In this document: positions 1 through 6,401 of the stretch, in pieces
How positions within the stretch are numbered: the first letter of the stretch is position 1
How the letters are laid out: each line of letters begins with the position of its first letter
Program-made: the position numbers and the translations under genes
The notes under the pieces: model-generated
Database searches by the model: none
What the model was told of the DNA's origin: nothing
Seen by the model: the letters and a program-made list of their open reading frames with translations, nothing else
NCBI GenBank assembly: GCA_028868235.1
Contig: JAGWUW010000112.1
Location: 1 to 7,832 of the forward strand
Reading direction: 5' to 3'
DNA from: Betaproteobacteria bacterium
GTDB lineage: Bacteria; Pseudomonadota; Gammaproteobacteria; Burkholderiales; Rhodocyclaceae
DNA length: 7,832 nucleotides

Positions 1-582
<582 letters not shown>

Positions 583-596
583 GCAACACCCCGCAC

Positions 597-610
597 GCCC
601 CGGCGGGGGC
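597..610 (+). promoter_or_regulatory. GC-rich hairpin just after nifH
   Basis: GCCCC (597-601) pairs with GGGGC (606-610) around a GGCG loop, 14 nt after the nifH stop codon. Only TTT follows before GG, so it is a poor intrinsic terminator. A hairpin between nifH and nifD fits known behaviour of many diazotrophs, where nifH mRNA accumulates above nifDK because of partial termination or 3'-end protection. That role is inferred here. Confidence 0.5.
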
Positions 611-636
611 TTTGGCTCCCGCCACTTTCAACCAGT

Positions 637-663
637 ACGTCGGCCACAGATTGGTGGCGACGT
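637..663 (+). promoter_or_regulatory. Hairpin abutting the nifD ribosome-binding site
   Basis: Bases 637-647 pair with 654-663 as a 10-bp stem with one bulged G (643) and a 6-nt loop (AGATTG, 648-653). The stem ends one base before the nifD Shine-Dalgarno AGGAGG (665-670). It leaves the ribosome site free while capping a processed 5' end, so it could stabilise nifD mRNA or modulate translation. The pairing is seen in the sequence; the function is inferred. Confidence 0.4.
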
Positions 664-675
664 CAGGAGGAAAAA

Positions 676-2148
676 ATGACGACTCTGTCTCGTGAAGAAA
701 CCGATGCCCTCATCGCCGAGGTGCTTGAGGTTTACCCGGAAAAAGCCAAGAAGGACCGTACGAAGCACCTCGCTTCCAACGACGTTACTATCGAACAATC
801 CAAGAAGTGCATCACTTCCAACCGCAAGTCCCTGCCGGGCGTCATGACCATCCGTGGTTGTGCCTACGCCGGTTCCAAGGGTGTGGTCTGGGGTCCGATC
901 AAGGACATGATCCACATCTCGCACGGCCCGGTCGGCTGCGGCCAGTATTCCCGCGCCGGTCGCCGTAACTACTACGTCGGCACCACCGGCGTCGACACCT
1001 TCGGCACGATGAACTTCACCTCGGACTTCCAGGAAAAGGACATCGTCTTTGGCGGCGACAAGAAGCTCGCCAAGCTGATCGAGGAAGTCGAACAACTGTT
1101 CCCGCTGCACAAGGGTATTTCGGTCCAGTCCGAGTGCCCGATCGGCCTGATCGGCGACGACATCGAGTCCGTCTCCAAGAAGGCTTCCGCCGCCCTCGGC
1201 AAGCCGGTCGTCCCGGTGCGTTGCGAAGGTTTCCGCGGCGTGTCGCAGTCCCTCGGCCACCACATCGCCAACGACGCGATCCGTGACTGGGTGCTCGACA
1301 AGCGCGACGGCCAGGCCTTCGAATCGACCCCGTACGACGTCGCCATCATCGGTGACTACAACATCGGCGGCGATGCCTGGGCCACCCGCATCCTGCTCGA
1401 AGAGATGGGTCTGCGCGTCGTCGCCCAGTGGTCCGGCGACGGCACCATCGCCGAGATGATGAACACGCCGAAGGTCAAGCTGAACCTGCTGCACTGCTAC
1501 CGTTCGATGAACTACATCTCGCGCCACATGGAAGAGAAGTACGGCATTCCCTACATGGAATACAACTTCTTTGGGCCGACCAAGATCGTCGAATCCTGCC
1601 GCAAGATCGCCGCCTTCTTCGACGACACCGTCAAGGAGAAGACTGAGGCCATGATCGCCCGCTACCAAGTCATGATGGATGCCATCATCGCCAAGTACAA
1701 GCCGCGTCTGCAGGGCAAGAAGGTCATGCTCTACGTCGGCGGCCTGCGTCCGCGTCACGTCATCGGCGCCTACGAAGATCTCGGCATGGAAGTCATCGGT
1801 ACCGGCTACGAGTTCGCCCACAACGACGACTACGACCGCACGATTAAGGAAATGGGTGACGCCACCCTGCTCTACGACGACGTCACTGGCTTCGAACTGG
1901 AAGAGTTCGTCAAGCGCCTGAAGCCCGACATGGTCGGCTCCGGCATCAAGGAAAAGTACATCTTCCAGAAGATGGGCATTCCGCTGCGCCAGATGCACTC
2001 CTGGGACTACTCCGGTCCGTACCACGGTTACGACGGTTTCGCGATCTTCGCCCGTGACATGGACATCGCCCTTTCCAACCCGACCTTCAAGAACCTGGTT
2101 CCGCCCTGGAAAAAGGTTGCTGAAGAAGAAGTGAAGAAGGCCGCCTAA
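676..2148 (+). CDS. nifD: Nitrogenase molybdenum-iron protein alpha chain NifD
   Basis: This is the alpha subunit of dinitrogenase, which carries the FeMo-cofactor where N2 is reduced. It is 490 residues long, against about 492 in Azotobacter. P-cluster ligands are Cys62 (IRGCAYAGS), Cys88 (GPVGCGQYS) and Cys154 ([12 protein letters not shown]). FeMo-co ligands are Cys274 ([10 protein letters not shown]) and His441 ([13 protein letters not shown]), equal to Azotobacter Cys275 and His442. Second-shell residues Val70, Arg96, Gln191, His195 and Arg358 are all conserved, as expected of a standard Mo enzyme and not of VnfD or AnfD. The ATG start is set by a strong AGGAGG at 665-670, five bases upstream. 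NifK follows after a 138-nt gap. I see no anomaly in the protein. Confidence 0.98.
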   Translation: MTTLSREETDALIAEVLEVYPEKAKKDRTKHLASNDVTIEQSKKCITSNRKSLPGVMTIRGCAYAGSKGVVWGPIKDMIHISHGPVGCGQYSRAGRRNYYVGTTGVDTFGTMNFTSDFQEKDIVFGGDKKLAKLIEEVEQLFPLHKGISVQSECPIGLIGDDIESVSKKASAALGKPVVPVRCEGFRGVSQSLGHHIANDAIRDWVLDKRDGQAFESTPYDVAIIGDYNIGGDAWATRILLEEMGLRVVAQWSGDGTIAEMMNTPKVKLNLLHCYRSMNYISRHMEEKYGIPYMEYNFFGPTKIVESCRKIAAFFDDTVKEKTEAMIARYQVMMDAIIAKYKPRLQGKKVMLYVGGLRPRHVIGAYEDLGMEVIGTGYEFAHNDDYDRTIKEMGDATLLYDDVTGFELEEFVKRLKPDMVGSGIKEKYIFQKMGIPLRQMHSWDYSGPYHGYDGFAIFARDMDIALSNPTFKNLVPPWKKVAEEEVKKAA

Positions 2149-2177
2149 GTTTCAGGAATTGGGAAACAGGCGATGGC

Positions 2178-2213
2178 GGCGGGTGATTGCGGACTTCGCG
2201 TCCTTCACCCGCC
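2178..2213 (+). promoter_or_regulatory. Two-tier hairpin in the nifD-nifK gap
   Basis: GGCGGGTGA (2178-2186) pairs perfectly with TCACCCGCC (2205-2213). Inside it GGAC (2191-2194) pairs with GTCC (2200-2203) around a TTCGC loop. No T tract follows, so intrinsic termination is unlikely. The remainder of the 138-nt gap (2149-2286) shows no credible ORF. Likely a segmental mRNA-stability or processing element; this function is inferred. Confidence 0.5.
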
Positions 2214-2274
2214 CCCTCTCCCGGGACCCTGATCTTCAACCTTGCGCCCGGCACTGCAGATGAGCGGTACGGGC

Positions 2275-2280
2275 AAGGAG
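2275..2280 (+). promoter_or_regulatory. Shine-Dalgarno deciding the nifK start
   Basis: AAGGAG lies six bases before the ATG at 2287. The same frame is open further upstream, with an ATG at 2260 and an alternative start codon at 2242, but neither has a comparable ribosome site. Starting at 2287 gives the usual NifK length and N-terminus. Confidence 0.8.
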
Positions 2281-2286
2281 ATAGCA

Positions 2287-3855
2287 ATGCAAACCGCAGA
2301 CAACATCAAGCCCTGTTATCCGCTGTTCCGCGACGACGACTACAAGAAGAACCTGGCCGAGAAGCGCGTCCAGTTCGAGGAAGGTCACGGCGCCGACAAG
2401 GTCTTCGAGACCTTCATGTGGACGACGACCCAGGAATACCAGGAACTCAACTTCAAGCGCGAAGCCCTGACCGTCGATCCGGCCAAGGCCTGCCAGCCGC
2501 TTGGCGCCGTCCTCTGCGCCTCCGGCTTCCACAAGACCCTGCCCTACGTGCATGGCTCGCAAGGCTGCGTTGCCTACTTCCGCAGCTACTTCAACCGTCA
2601 CTTCAAGGAACCGTGCTCCTGCGTGTCCGACTCCATGACGGAAGACGCAGCCGTGTTCGGCGGCCAGAAGAACATGTTCGACGGTCTGGAAAACGCCAAG
2701 GCCATCTACAAGCCGGACATGATCGCCGTCTCCACCACCTGCATGGCCGAAGTCATCGGTGACGACCTCAACGCCTTCATCAACAACTCGAAGAAGGCCG
2801 GCCACATTCCGCAGGACTACCCGGTTCCCTTCGCACACACCCCGTCCTTCGTCGGTTCGCACACCACCGGCTGGGACAACATGGAAGAAGGCATCCTCCG
2901 CTACTTCACGCTGAACGACATGGAAGGCAAGGTTGTCGGCTCGAACAAGAAGGTCAACATCGTTCCGGGCTTCGAGACCTACCTCGGCAACTCCCGCGTC
3001 ATCAAGCGCATGCTGACCGAAATGGGCGTCGGCTACACCATGCTGTCCGATCCGACCGATGTCTTCGACACCCCGGCTGACGGCGAATTCCGCATGTACG
3101 CCGGCGGTACGACGATGGATGAAGTCAAGGACGCGCCGAACGCCTACACGACGCTGCTGATGCAACCGTCCCAGCTGGAAAAGACGAAGAAGTTCGTCGA
3201 GAACACCTGGAAGCACGACGTGCCGAAGCTCAACATCCCGATGGGTGTCGAGTGGACCGACGAGTTCCTGATGAAGGTCTCCGAAGTCACCGGCCAGCCA
3301 ATCCCGGCCTCGCTGGAACTGGAACGCGGCCGCTGCATGGACCTGATCTCCGACAGCCACGCCTGGCTGCATGGCAAGAAGTTCGCCCTCTACGGCGACC
3401 CGGACTTCGTCATGGGCATGGTCAAGATCCTGCTCGAAGTGGGCGCCGAGCCGACCCACATCCTGTCCCACAACGCCAACAAGCGCTGGGGCAAGCAAAT
3501 GGAGAAGCTGCTCGCCTCCAGCCCGTTCGGCACCCTGGGCAAGGTCTATGTCGGCAACGACCTGTGGCACATGCGCAGCCTGTGCTTCACGGACAAGCCG
3601 GACTTCCTGATCGGCAACTCCTACGGCAAGTACATCCAGCGCGACACCCGCCACAAGGGTGAAGAGTTCGAAGTACCGCTGATCCGTATCGGCTTCCCGA
3701 TCTTCGACCGTCACCATCAGCATCGTGCCACCACCATGGGCTACGAAGGGATGATGTCCGTGGTCACCCAGCTGACCAACGCTGTCCTTGAGCAACTCGA
3801 CAAGGAAACGATCGGCATGGGCACCACCGACTACAACTTCGACCTGGTCCGCTAA
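2287..3855 (+). CDS. nifK: Nitrogenase molybdenum-iron protein beta chain NifK
   Basis: This is the beta subunit of the alpha2beta2 dinitrogenase, sharing the P-cluster with NifD. It has 522 residues against about 523 in Azotobacter. P-cluster ligands are Cys69 (AKACQPLGAVLCA), Cys94 (HGSQGCVAYFRSYF) and Cys152 (VSTTCMAEVIGDD), with Ser187 (HTPSFVGSH) matching the redox-dependent beta-Ser188 ligand. The C-terminus ends TDYNFDLVR, the typical NifK tail. An additional Cys pair at 110 and 112 (EPCSCVSD) includes one residue that is Val in Azotobacter; it is not a known ligand. The gene uses the same highly biased codons as nifH and nifD. Translation start at 2287 is supported by AAGGAG at 2275-2280. 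Confidence 0.98.
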   Translation: MQTADNIKPCYPLFRDDDYKKNLAEKRVQFEEGHGADKVFETFMWTTTQEYQELNFKREALTVDPAKACQPLGAVLCASGFHKTLPYVHGSQGCVAYFRSYFNRHFKEPCSCVSDSMTEDAAVFGGQKNMFDGLENAKAIYKPDMIAVSTTCMAEVIGDDLNAFINNSKKAGHIPQDYPVPFAHTPSFVGSHTTGWDNMEEGILRYFTLNDMEGKVVGSNKKVNIVPGFETYLGNSRVIKRMLTEMGVGYTMLSDPTDVFDTPADGEFRMYAGGTTMDEVKDAPNAYTTLLMQPSQLEKTKKFVENTWKHDVPKLNIPMGVEWTDEFLMKVSEVTGQPIPASLELERGRCMDLISDSHAWLHGKKFALYGDPDFVMGMVKILLEVGAEPTHILSHNANKRWGKQMEKLLASSPFGTLGKVYVGNDLWHMRSLCFTDKPDFLIGNSYGKYIQRDTRHKGEEFEVPLIRIGFPIFDRHHQHRATTMGYEGMMSVVTQLTNAVLEQLDKETIGMGTTDYNFDLVR

Positions 3856-3864
3856 CCCGGATCA

Positions 3865-3904
3865 CCTGCGCCCCGCCAGTCGGCAACGGCGGGCGGGGCG
3901 CAGG
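3865..3904 (+). promoter_or_regulatory. Perfect 13-bp stem-loop in the nifK-nifT gap
   Basis: Bases 3865-3877 (CCTGCGCCCCGCC) pair without mismatch with 3892-3904 across a 14-nt loop, starting 10 nt after the nifK stop. Ten of the 13 pairs are G-C or C-G in an unbroken very stable helix. No T tract follows (ACGCGAGCG), so it is more likely a 3'-end protector or attenuator that lowers expression of the downstream genes relative to nifHDK. An alternative register pairs CCGCC (3873-3877) with GGCGG (3888-3892). Confidence 0.65.
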
Positions 3905-3939
3905 CACGCGAGCGTCTTGCCAAACCTAGGGAGAACAAA

Positions 3940-4164
3940 ATGGCCAACATCATGATCCGCCAGGGCGAAAAGGGATTGATCTTTTACCTCCCGAAGCGCG
4001 ACCTGGAAGCCTCCATCGAGTCCATCGAATTCGACACCGCCGACAAGTGGGGTGGCGAACTGAAGCTGGACAACGGGGGTTCGTACTACATCGATCCGAT
4101 CGCCAAGCCGCCCCGCCTGCCCATTTCCCTGCGTGCCAAGCGCCTTGGTGCGGCAGAGGACTAA
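3940..4164 (+). CDS. nifT: Nitrogen fixation protein NifT (FixU family)
   Basis: A 74-residue protein of the NifT/FixU family. The family signature is clear: an N-terminal VMIR-like strand (here IMIRQGEKG), then FYLPKRDLE, a central WGGEL, YYIDP, and the terminal PPRLPISLRAKR block. The biochemical role of NifT is not established; in enterics and Azotobacter it is dispensable for diazotrophic growth and has been suggested to affect nitrogenase maturation. AGGGAG at 3928-3933 lies six bases from the ATG. It sits directly after nifK as in most gammaproteobacterial and betaproteobacterial nif operons, and 64 nt before the ferredoxin. Confidence 0.93.
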   Translation: MANIMIRQGEKGLIFYLPKRDLEASIESIEFDTADKWGGELKLDNGGSYYIDPIAKPPRLPISLRAKRLGAAED

Positions 4165-4179
4165 GTTTGTTGAACCTGA

Positions 4180-4211
4180 CCGCCCAGCCAGCCACACGCC
4201 AGCCAGGGCGG
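4180..4211 (+). repeat. Weak dyad enclosing short AGCCA-type repeats in the nifT-ferredoxin gap
   Basis: CCGCCC (4180-4185) can pair with GGGCGG (4206-4211) over a 20-nt loop. The loop holds repeated CAGCCA or GCCAGCCA words (about 4185-4205). It ends five bases before the ferredoxin ribosome site AAGGAG (4217-4222). This is the weakest of the operon's intergenic structures and may be coincidental. Confidence 0.25.
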
Positions 4212-4228
4212 ATTTAAAGGAGAGCATC

Positions 4229-4420
4229 ATGGCAATGAAAATCGACCCCGACATGTGCACCGCCTGCGGCGACTGCAAGCCGGTCTGCCCGACCAAGTCG
4301 ATCAGCTCCGGCAAGATCTTCTTCAAAATCGACGCCGCCACCTGCACGGAATGCGACGGCCACAACGACTCCCCGCTCTGCGTGGATGTCTGCCCGTCCG
4401 GCTGCATCAGCCCGGCCTGA
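4229..4420 (+). CDS. fdxN: 2[4Fe-4S] ferredoxin, FdxN-like, cotranscribed with nifHDKT
   Basis: A 63-residue bacterial-type ferredoxin with two [4Fe-4S] motifs: C10-x2-C13-x2-C16-x3-C20-P and C39-x2-C42-x8-C51-x3-C55-P. The eight-residue spacer in the second motif (DGHNDSPL) is typical of nif-associated FdxN and NifJ-region ferredoxins rather than the clostridial x2 spacing. Eight cysteines can ligate two clusters, giving a cytoplasmic low-potential carrier. The likely role is electron supply to NifH or a regulatory electron link. In Azoarcus sp. BH72 a ferredoxin gene cotranscribed with nifHDK has been reported to affect nitrogen fixation and nitrogenase switch-off. The frame is open upstream to an ATG at 4133 inside nifT, but the ATG at 4229, six bases after AAGGAG (4217-4222), is the real start. 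The symbol is by similarity of type and place. Confidence 0.9.
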   Translation: MAMKIDPDMCTACGDCKPVCPTKSISSGKIFFKIDAATCTECDGHNDSPLCVDVCPSGCISPA

Positions 4421-4439
4421 TCCGGCAGTCTCTTGAGCC

Positions 4440-4464
4440 GAGCGCCAGTGCAAGGCTGGCGCTC
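4440..4464 (+). promoter_or_regulatory. Perfect 9-bp stem-loop between ferredoxin and nifY/nafY
   Basis: GAGCGCCAG (4440-4448) pairs exactly with CTGGCGCTC (4456-4464) around a 7-nt loop. It is followed by CACTG, with no T tract, and lies 16 bases before the AGGAG ribosome site (4481-4485). It is best read as a transcript-stability or attenuation structure; this function is inferred. Confidence 0.5.
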
Positions 4465-4491
4465 CACTGAAGACACTGCCAGGAGCCCATC

Positions 4492-5223
4492 ATGTCGCCC
4501 TCCCCCATCGCTTCCCGCGAAGCCGCGCTGCGCATCGCGCTGGCTGCCCGTGCCCTGAACGGCCTCGACGTCAGGGCCTTCGTCGGCGCTCTGATTGAAA
4601 AACTGGAACCGCCGCTTACCGAAGCCAAGCTCGGCAAGCTGACCGTCGAGGACCTGCGCATCATCCTGGCCGGCGATTTCGCAGAGCAGGGCTGCCATGT
4701 CGGCGTCGAGGGCGAACAGCTCAAGGAAGCCGTCCGCCTGCTCTGGGGCCAGGGCATCGAAAACGGCGACTTTCCGGTCATCGAGGCCTATGCCGACGGT
4801 GAAATGCCCGGCTCCATCCGTGTCGCCGTCGCCGCCAATCGCGGCGAGAACCTCGACGGCCATTTCGGTTCCTGCGACCGCTTCCTGATCTACCAGGTCG
4901 GCCAGCAGGCAATCAAGCTAATCGACGTGCGCAGCACCGCCGAGGCCGACGGCGCCGAGGACAAGAATGCTGCCCGCTCGGCCCTGATCAACGACTGCCA
5001 GATCGTCTACATCCAGTCCATCGGCGGCCCGGCCGCCGCCAAGGTGGTACGCGCCGGCGTCCATCCGGTCAAGAAGCCAACCGGTGGTCCGGCCCGCGAA
5101 GCCCTTGCCGAGCTGCAGGGCCGCCTCTCCTGCCCACCGCCCTGGCTGGCCCAGATCATGGGCGTACCGTCTGCCTCGCTAGCCCGCTTCGAGGAAGAAC
5201 TGGCGAACGAGGAACCCGCATGA
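4492..5223 (+). CDS. nifY: NifY/NafY-family protein (apo-dinitrogenase and FeMo-co binding)
   Basis: A 243-residue two-domain protein with the length and layout of Azotobacter NafY/NifY. Residues 1-100 or so form an alpha-helical N-terminal domain, which in NafY binds apo-dinitrogenase. Residues 108-215 form the NifX/NafY cofactor-binding domain, beginning IRVAVAANRGENLDGHFGSC. In this motif His124 matches the histidine family members use for FeMo-co or NifB-co binding, and Cys128 follows. It should chaperone FeMo-co or keep apo-NifDK open until the cofactor is inserted, in the cytoplasm. Position after nifT and the ferredoxin supports nifY; by sequence type alone nafY would fit equally well, so the symbol is a synteny choice. 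AGGAG (4481-4485) precedes the ATG. The stop overlaps the next start (ATGA at 5220-5223). Confidence 0.88.
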   Translation: MSPSPIASREAALRIALAARALNGLDVRAFVGALIEKLEPPLTEAKLGKLTVEDLRIILAGDFAEQGCHVGVEGEQLKEAVRLLWGQGIENGDFPVIEAYADGEMPGSIRVAVAANRGENLDGHFGSCDRFLIYQVGQQAIKLIDVRSTAEADGAEDKNAARSALINDCQIVYIQSIGGPAAAKVVRAGVHPVKKPTGGPAREALAELQGRLSCPPPWLAQIMGVPSASLARFEEELANEEPA

Positions 5224-5483
5224 TCACGCCCACCATACTCGCCCACGTCGGCGAAGCTGCCCTGCTCGATGCCCGCGCCGCCTCGTTGCGCCAGCGCTTT
5301 CCCAAGCTGCACTTCACCGAATGCAGCGAAGACGACATCTCGCCCCGCTACAAGGCGGCATTCACCGTCGAAGGCTACGATCTATACCTGATCACCGGCG
5401 CCAGCGGGCATTGCCTGGAACTGACCAACGATGCCGGCATCGCCACCGGCATCCTGATTGCCAGCAAGGTCGATGACGAGTGA
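5220..5483 (+). CDS. Small conserved nif-cluster protein of unknown function (tentatively DUF6129-like)
   Basis: An 87-residue soluble acidic protein, translationally coupled to nifY/nafY by an ATGA overlap; GAGGA at 5209-5213 is six bases upstream. Visible features are a helical N-terminal third, the block HFTECSEDDISPR (residues 31-43), then alternating strands YDLYLITG and HCLELTN, and a C-terminal glycine-rich helix or strand (GIATGILIAS). Cys35 and Cys65 are the only cysteines, so no classical Fe-S motif is present. In Azotobacter a short ORF lies in the same place between nifY and lrv, so this is probably its counterpart. The DUF6129 assignment is from memory and unverified. I assign no biochemical function. 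Confidence 0.8.
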   Translation: MITPTILAHVGEAALLDARAASLRQRFPKLHFTECSEDDISPRYKAAFTVEGYDLYLITGASGHCLELTNDAGIATGILIASKVDDE

Positions 5484-6225
5484 TCAAGGCCAAGCCGGCG
5501 TCGGCAAGCTGGGCTTGTGCTCCGGCTGCAGCCACTATCCGGACTTCCTGAGAGCCGGACGCTGCACGCCGGGCGATGCCTGCATCCGCGCCCACAGCGG
5601 CCGGCAGATCGACCGTTTCCTGCGCCAGAACCGCGACGAGGCCGAGAAGTACCTCGACGACATCTTCTGGGAACGCCGCGCCATCGCCGCCCGCTACGCC
5701 CCGATCGACAACATCTTCCGGCTGAAGGCCGACCCCGACGAGGTCGTCCGCCGCGTCGTCGCCACCCGCCTGCCGGTCGAGCAGCTCGACAGCATGATCG
5801 GCGACCGCGACCGCGAGGTGCGCCTGTCGGTCGCCACCCGGCTACCCGAGCCCCTGCTCATCCGTTTGGTTGACGATGACGACTACCTGATCCGAGCCAC
5901 CGTCGCCCGCCGCCTGCCGCACGGCCAACTGGCCAAGTTGGTCAGGGACAGCGAACGCGAGGTGCGCAAGGTCGTCGCCTCGCGCCTGCCGCCCTTTGCC
6001 CTGCACATGCTGGCCAGCGACCCGGAGCCGGAAGTGCGCGCCATCGTCGCCGAGAGGGCCCTGCCCGGACTGGCCGCGACGCTACTCAACGACCCCGAAT
6101 GGTGGGTGCGCCTGGCCGCTGTAAGCAGCGCCCCACTCGAATTCCTGCCGCCGCTGACCGAAGACCCTGAAATCGAAGTCCGCGAAGCAGCCCAAGCCCG
6201 GCTCGCCGAGTCGGAAGCCGCCTAA
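5473..6225 (+). CDS. lrv: Fe-S leucine-rich-repeat-variant protein (LRV, 4Fe-4S/HEAT-like)
   Basis: A 250-residue protein matching the Azotobacter LRV family. Residues 16-37 hold the cysteine cluster C16-x2-C19-x11-C31-x5-C37, the N-terminal [4Fe-4S] ligand set. Residues 92-235 are six consecutive 24-residue repeats beginning at 92, 116, 140, 164, 188 and 212, each of the type (V/I)R-x-x-V-A-x-R-L-P, with an imperfect repeat before them (about 68-91) and a truncated one at 236-250. LRV repeats fold as a right-handed superhelix of alternating alpha and 3-10 helices. The function is unknown; nif linkage suggests cluster or redox sensing or scaffolding for nitrogenase. The ATG at 5473 overlaps the previous gene by 11 nt, has a weak AAGG at 5466-5469 and is preferred over an in-frame TTG at 5458. 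Its TAA stop abuts the palindromic element. Confidence 0.9.
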   Translation: MTSDQGQAGVGKLGLCSGCSHYPDFLRAGRCTPGDACIRAHSGRQIDRFLRQNRDEAEKYLDDIFWERRAIAARYAPIDNIFRLKADPDEVVRRVVATRLPVEQLDSMIGDRDREVRLSVATRLPEPLLIRLVDDDDYLIRATVARRLPHGQLAKLVRDSEREVRKVVASRLPPFALHMLASDPEPEVRAIVAERALPGLAATLLNDPEWWVRLAAVSSAPLEFLPPLTEDPEIEVREAAQARLAESEAA

Positions 6226-6384
6226 GAGCCTGTGAAATATTCATTCACTCCCGCTCCCCGCGCCCAGACGAGCCCGCTCGGCGTTGCAAATGCTCGCCAT
6301 AGCACGAGCTATGGCTGTGCTTTGCGCCTTGATCGTGCACGCCTGGGCACGTTGCTCGGCCGCGTCCGAATAATTCACAGACTC
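6226..6384. mobile_element. 159-bp imperfect palindrome, candidate MITE-like element
   Basis: The left end GAGCCTGTGAAATATTC (6226-6242) and right end (6368-6384) are inverted repeats matching at 15 of 17 positions. The exact midpoint (6305) falls in a perfect 8-bp palindrome, GCCATAGC (6296-6303) and GCTATGGC (6308-6315), around an ACGA loop. The two arms also match in between with small offsets (for example GCGCCCAGACG against GTGCCCAGGCG, and GGCG..GCAAA blocks beside the centre). No credible ORF is inside. Terminal inverted repeats, central symmetry and size suggest a non-autonomous element, or a large repeated palindrome of the genome. I see no clear target-site duplication. It begins on the base after the lrv stop codon and ends 17 nt before the next start. 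Confidence 0.65.
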
Positions 6385-6401
6385 TGACCCAAGGAAAAAT
6401 C

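Noticed and set aside
628..2025. Long minus-strand open frame (465 codons) opposite nifD
   Set aside because: It is a shadow of the biased GC-rich codons of nifD; the product is low-complexity, rich in D, V, G, L and H, with no family signature and no ribosome site.
2236..3795. Long minus-strand open frame (519 codons) opposite nifK
   Set aside because: Same shadow effect; nifK on the plus strand has all its cluster ligands and full length.
3862..4863. Minus-strand open frame of 333 codons across nifT, ferredoxin and nifY
   Set aside because: It spans three well-supported plus-strand genes and their gaps, and the product looks like no known protein.
6343..6356. GGGCACGTTGCT, resembling sigma-54 promoter halves
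   Set aside because: The spacing between the GG and GC elements is too short (6 instead of 10 nt), so it is not a valid -24/-12 promoter; it is part of the palindrome.
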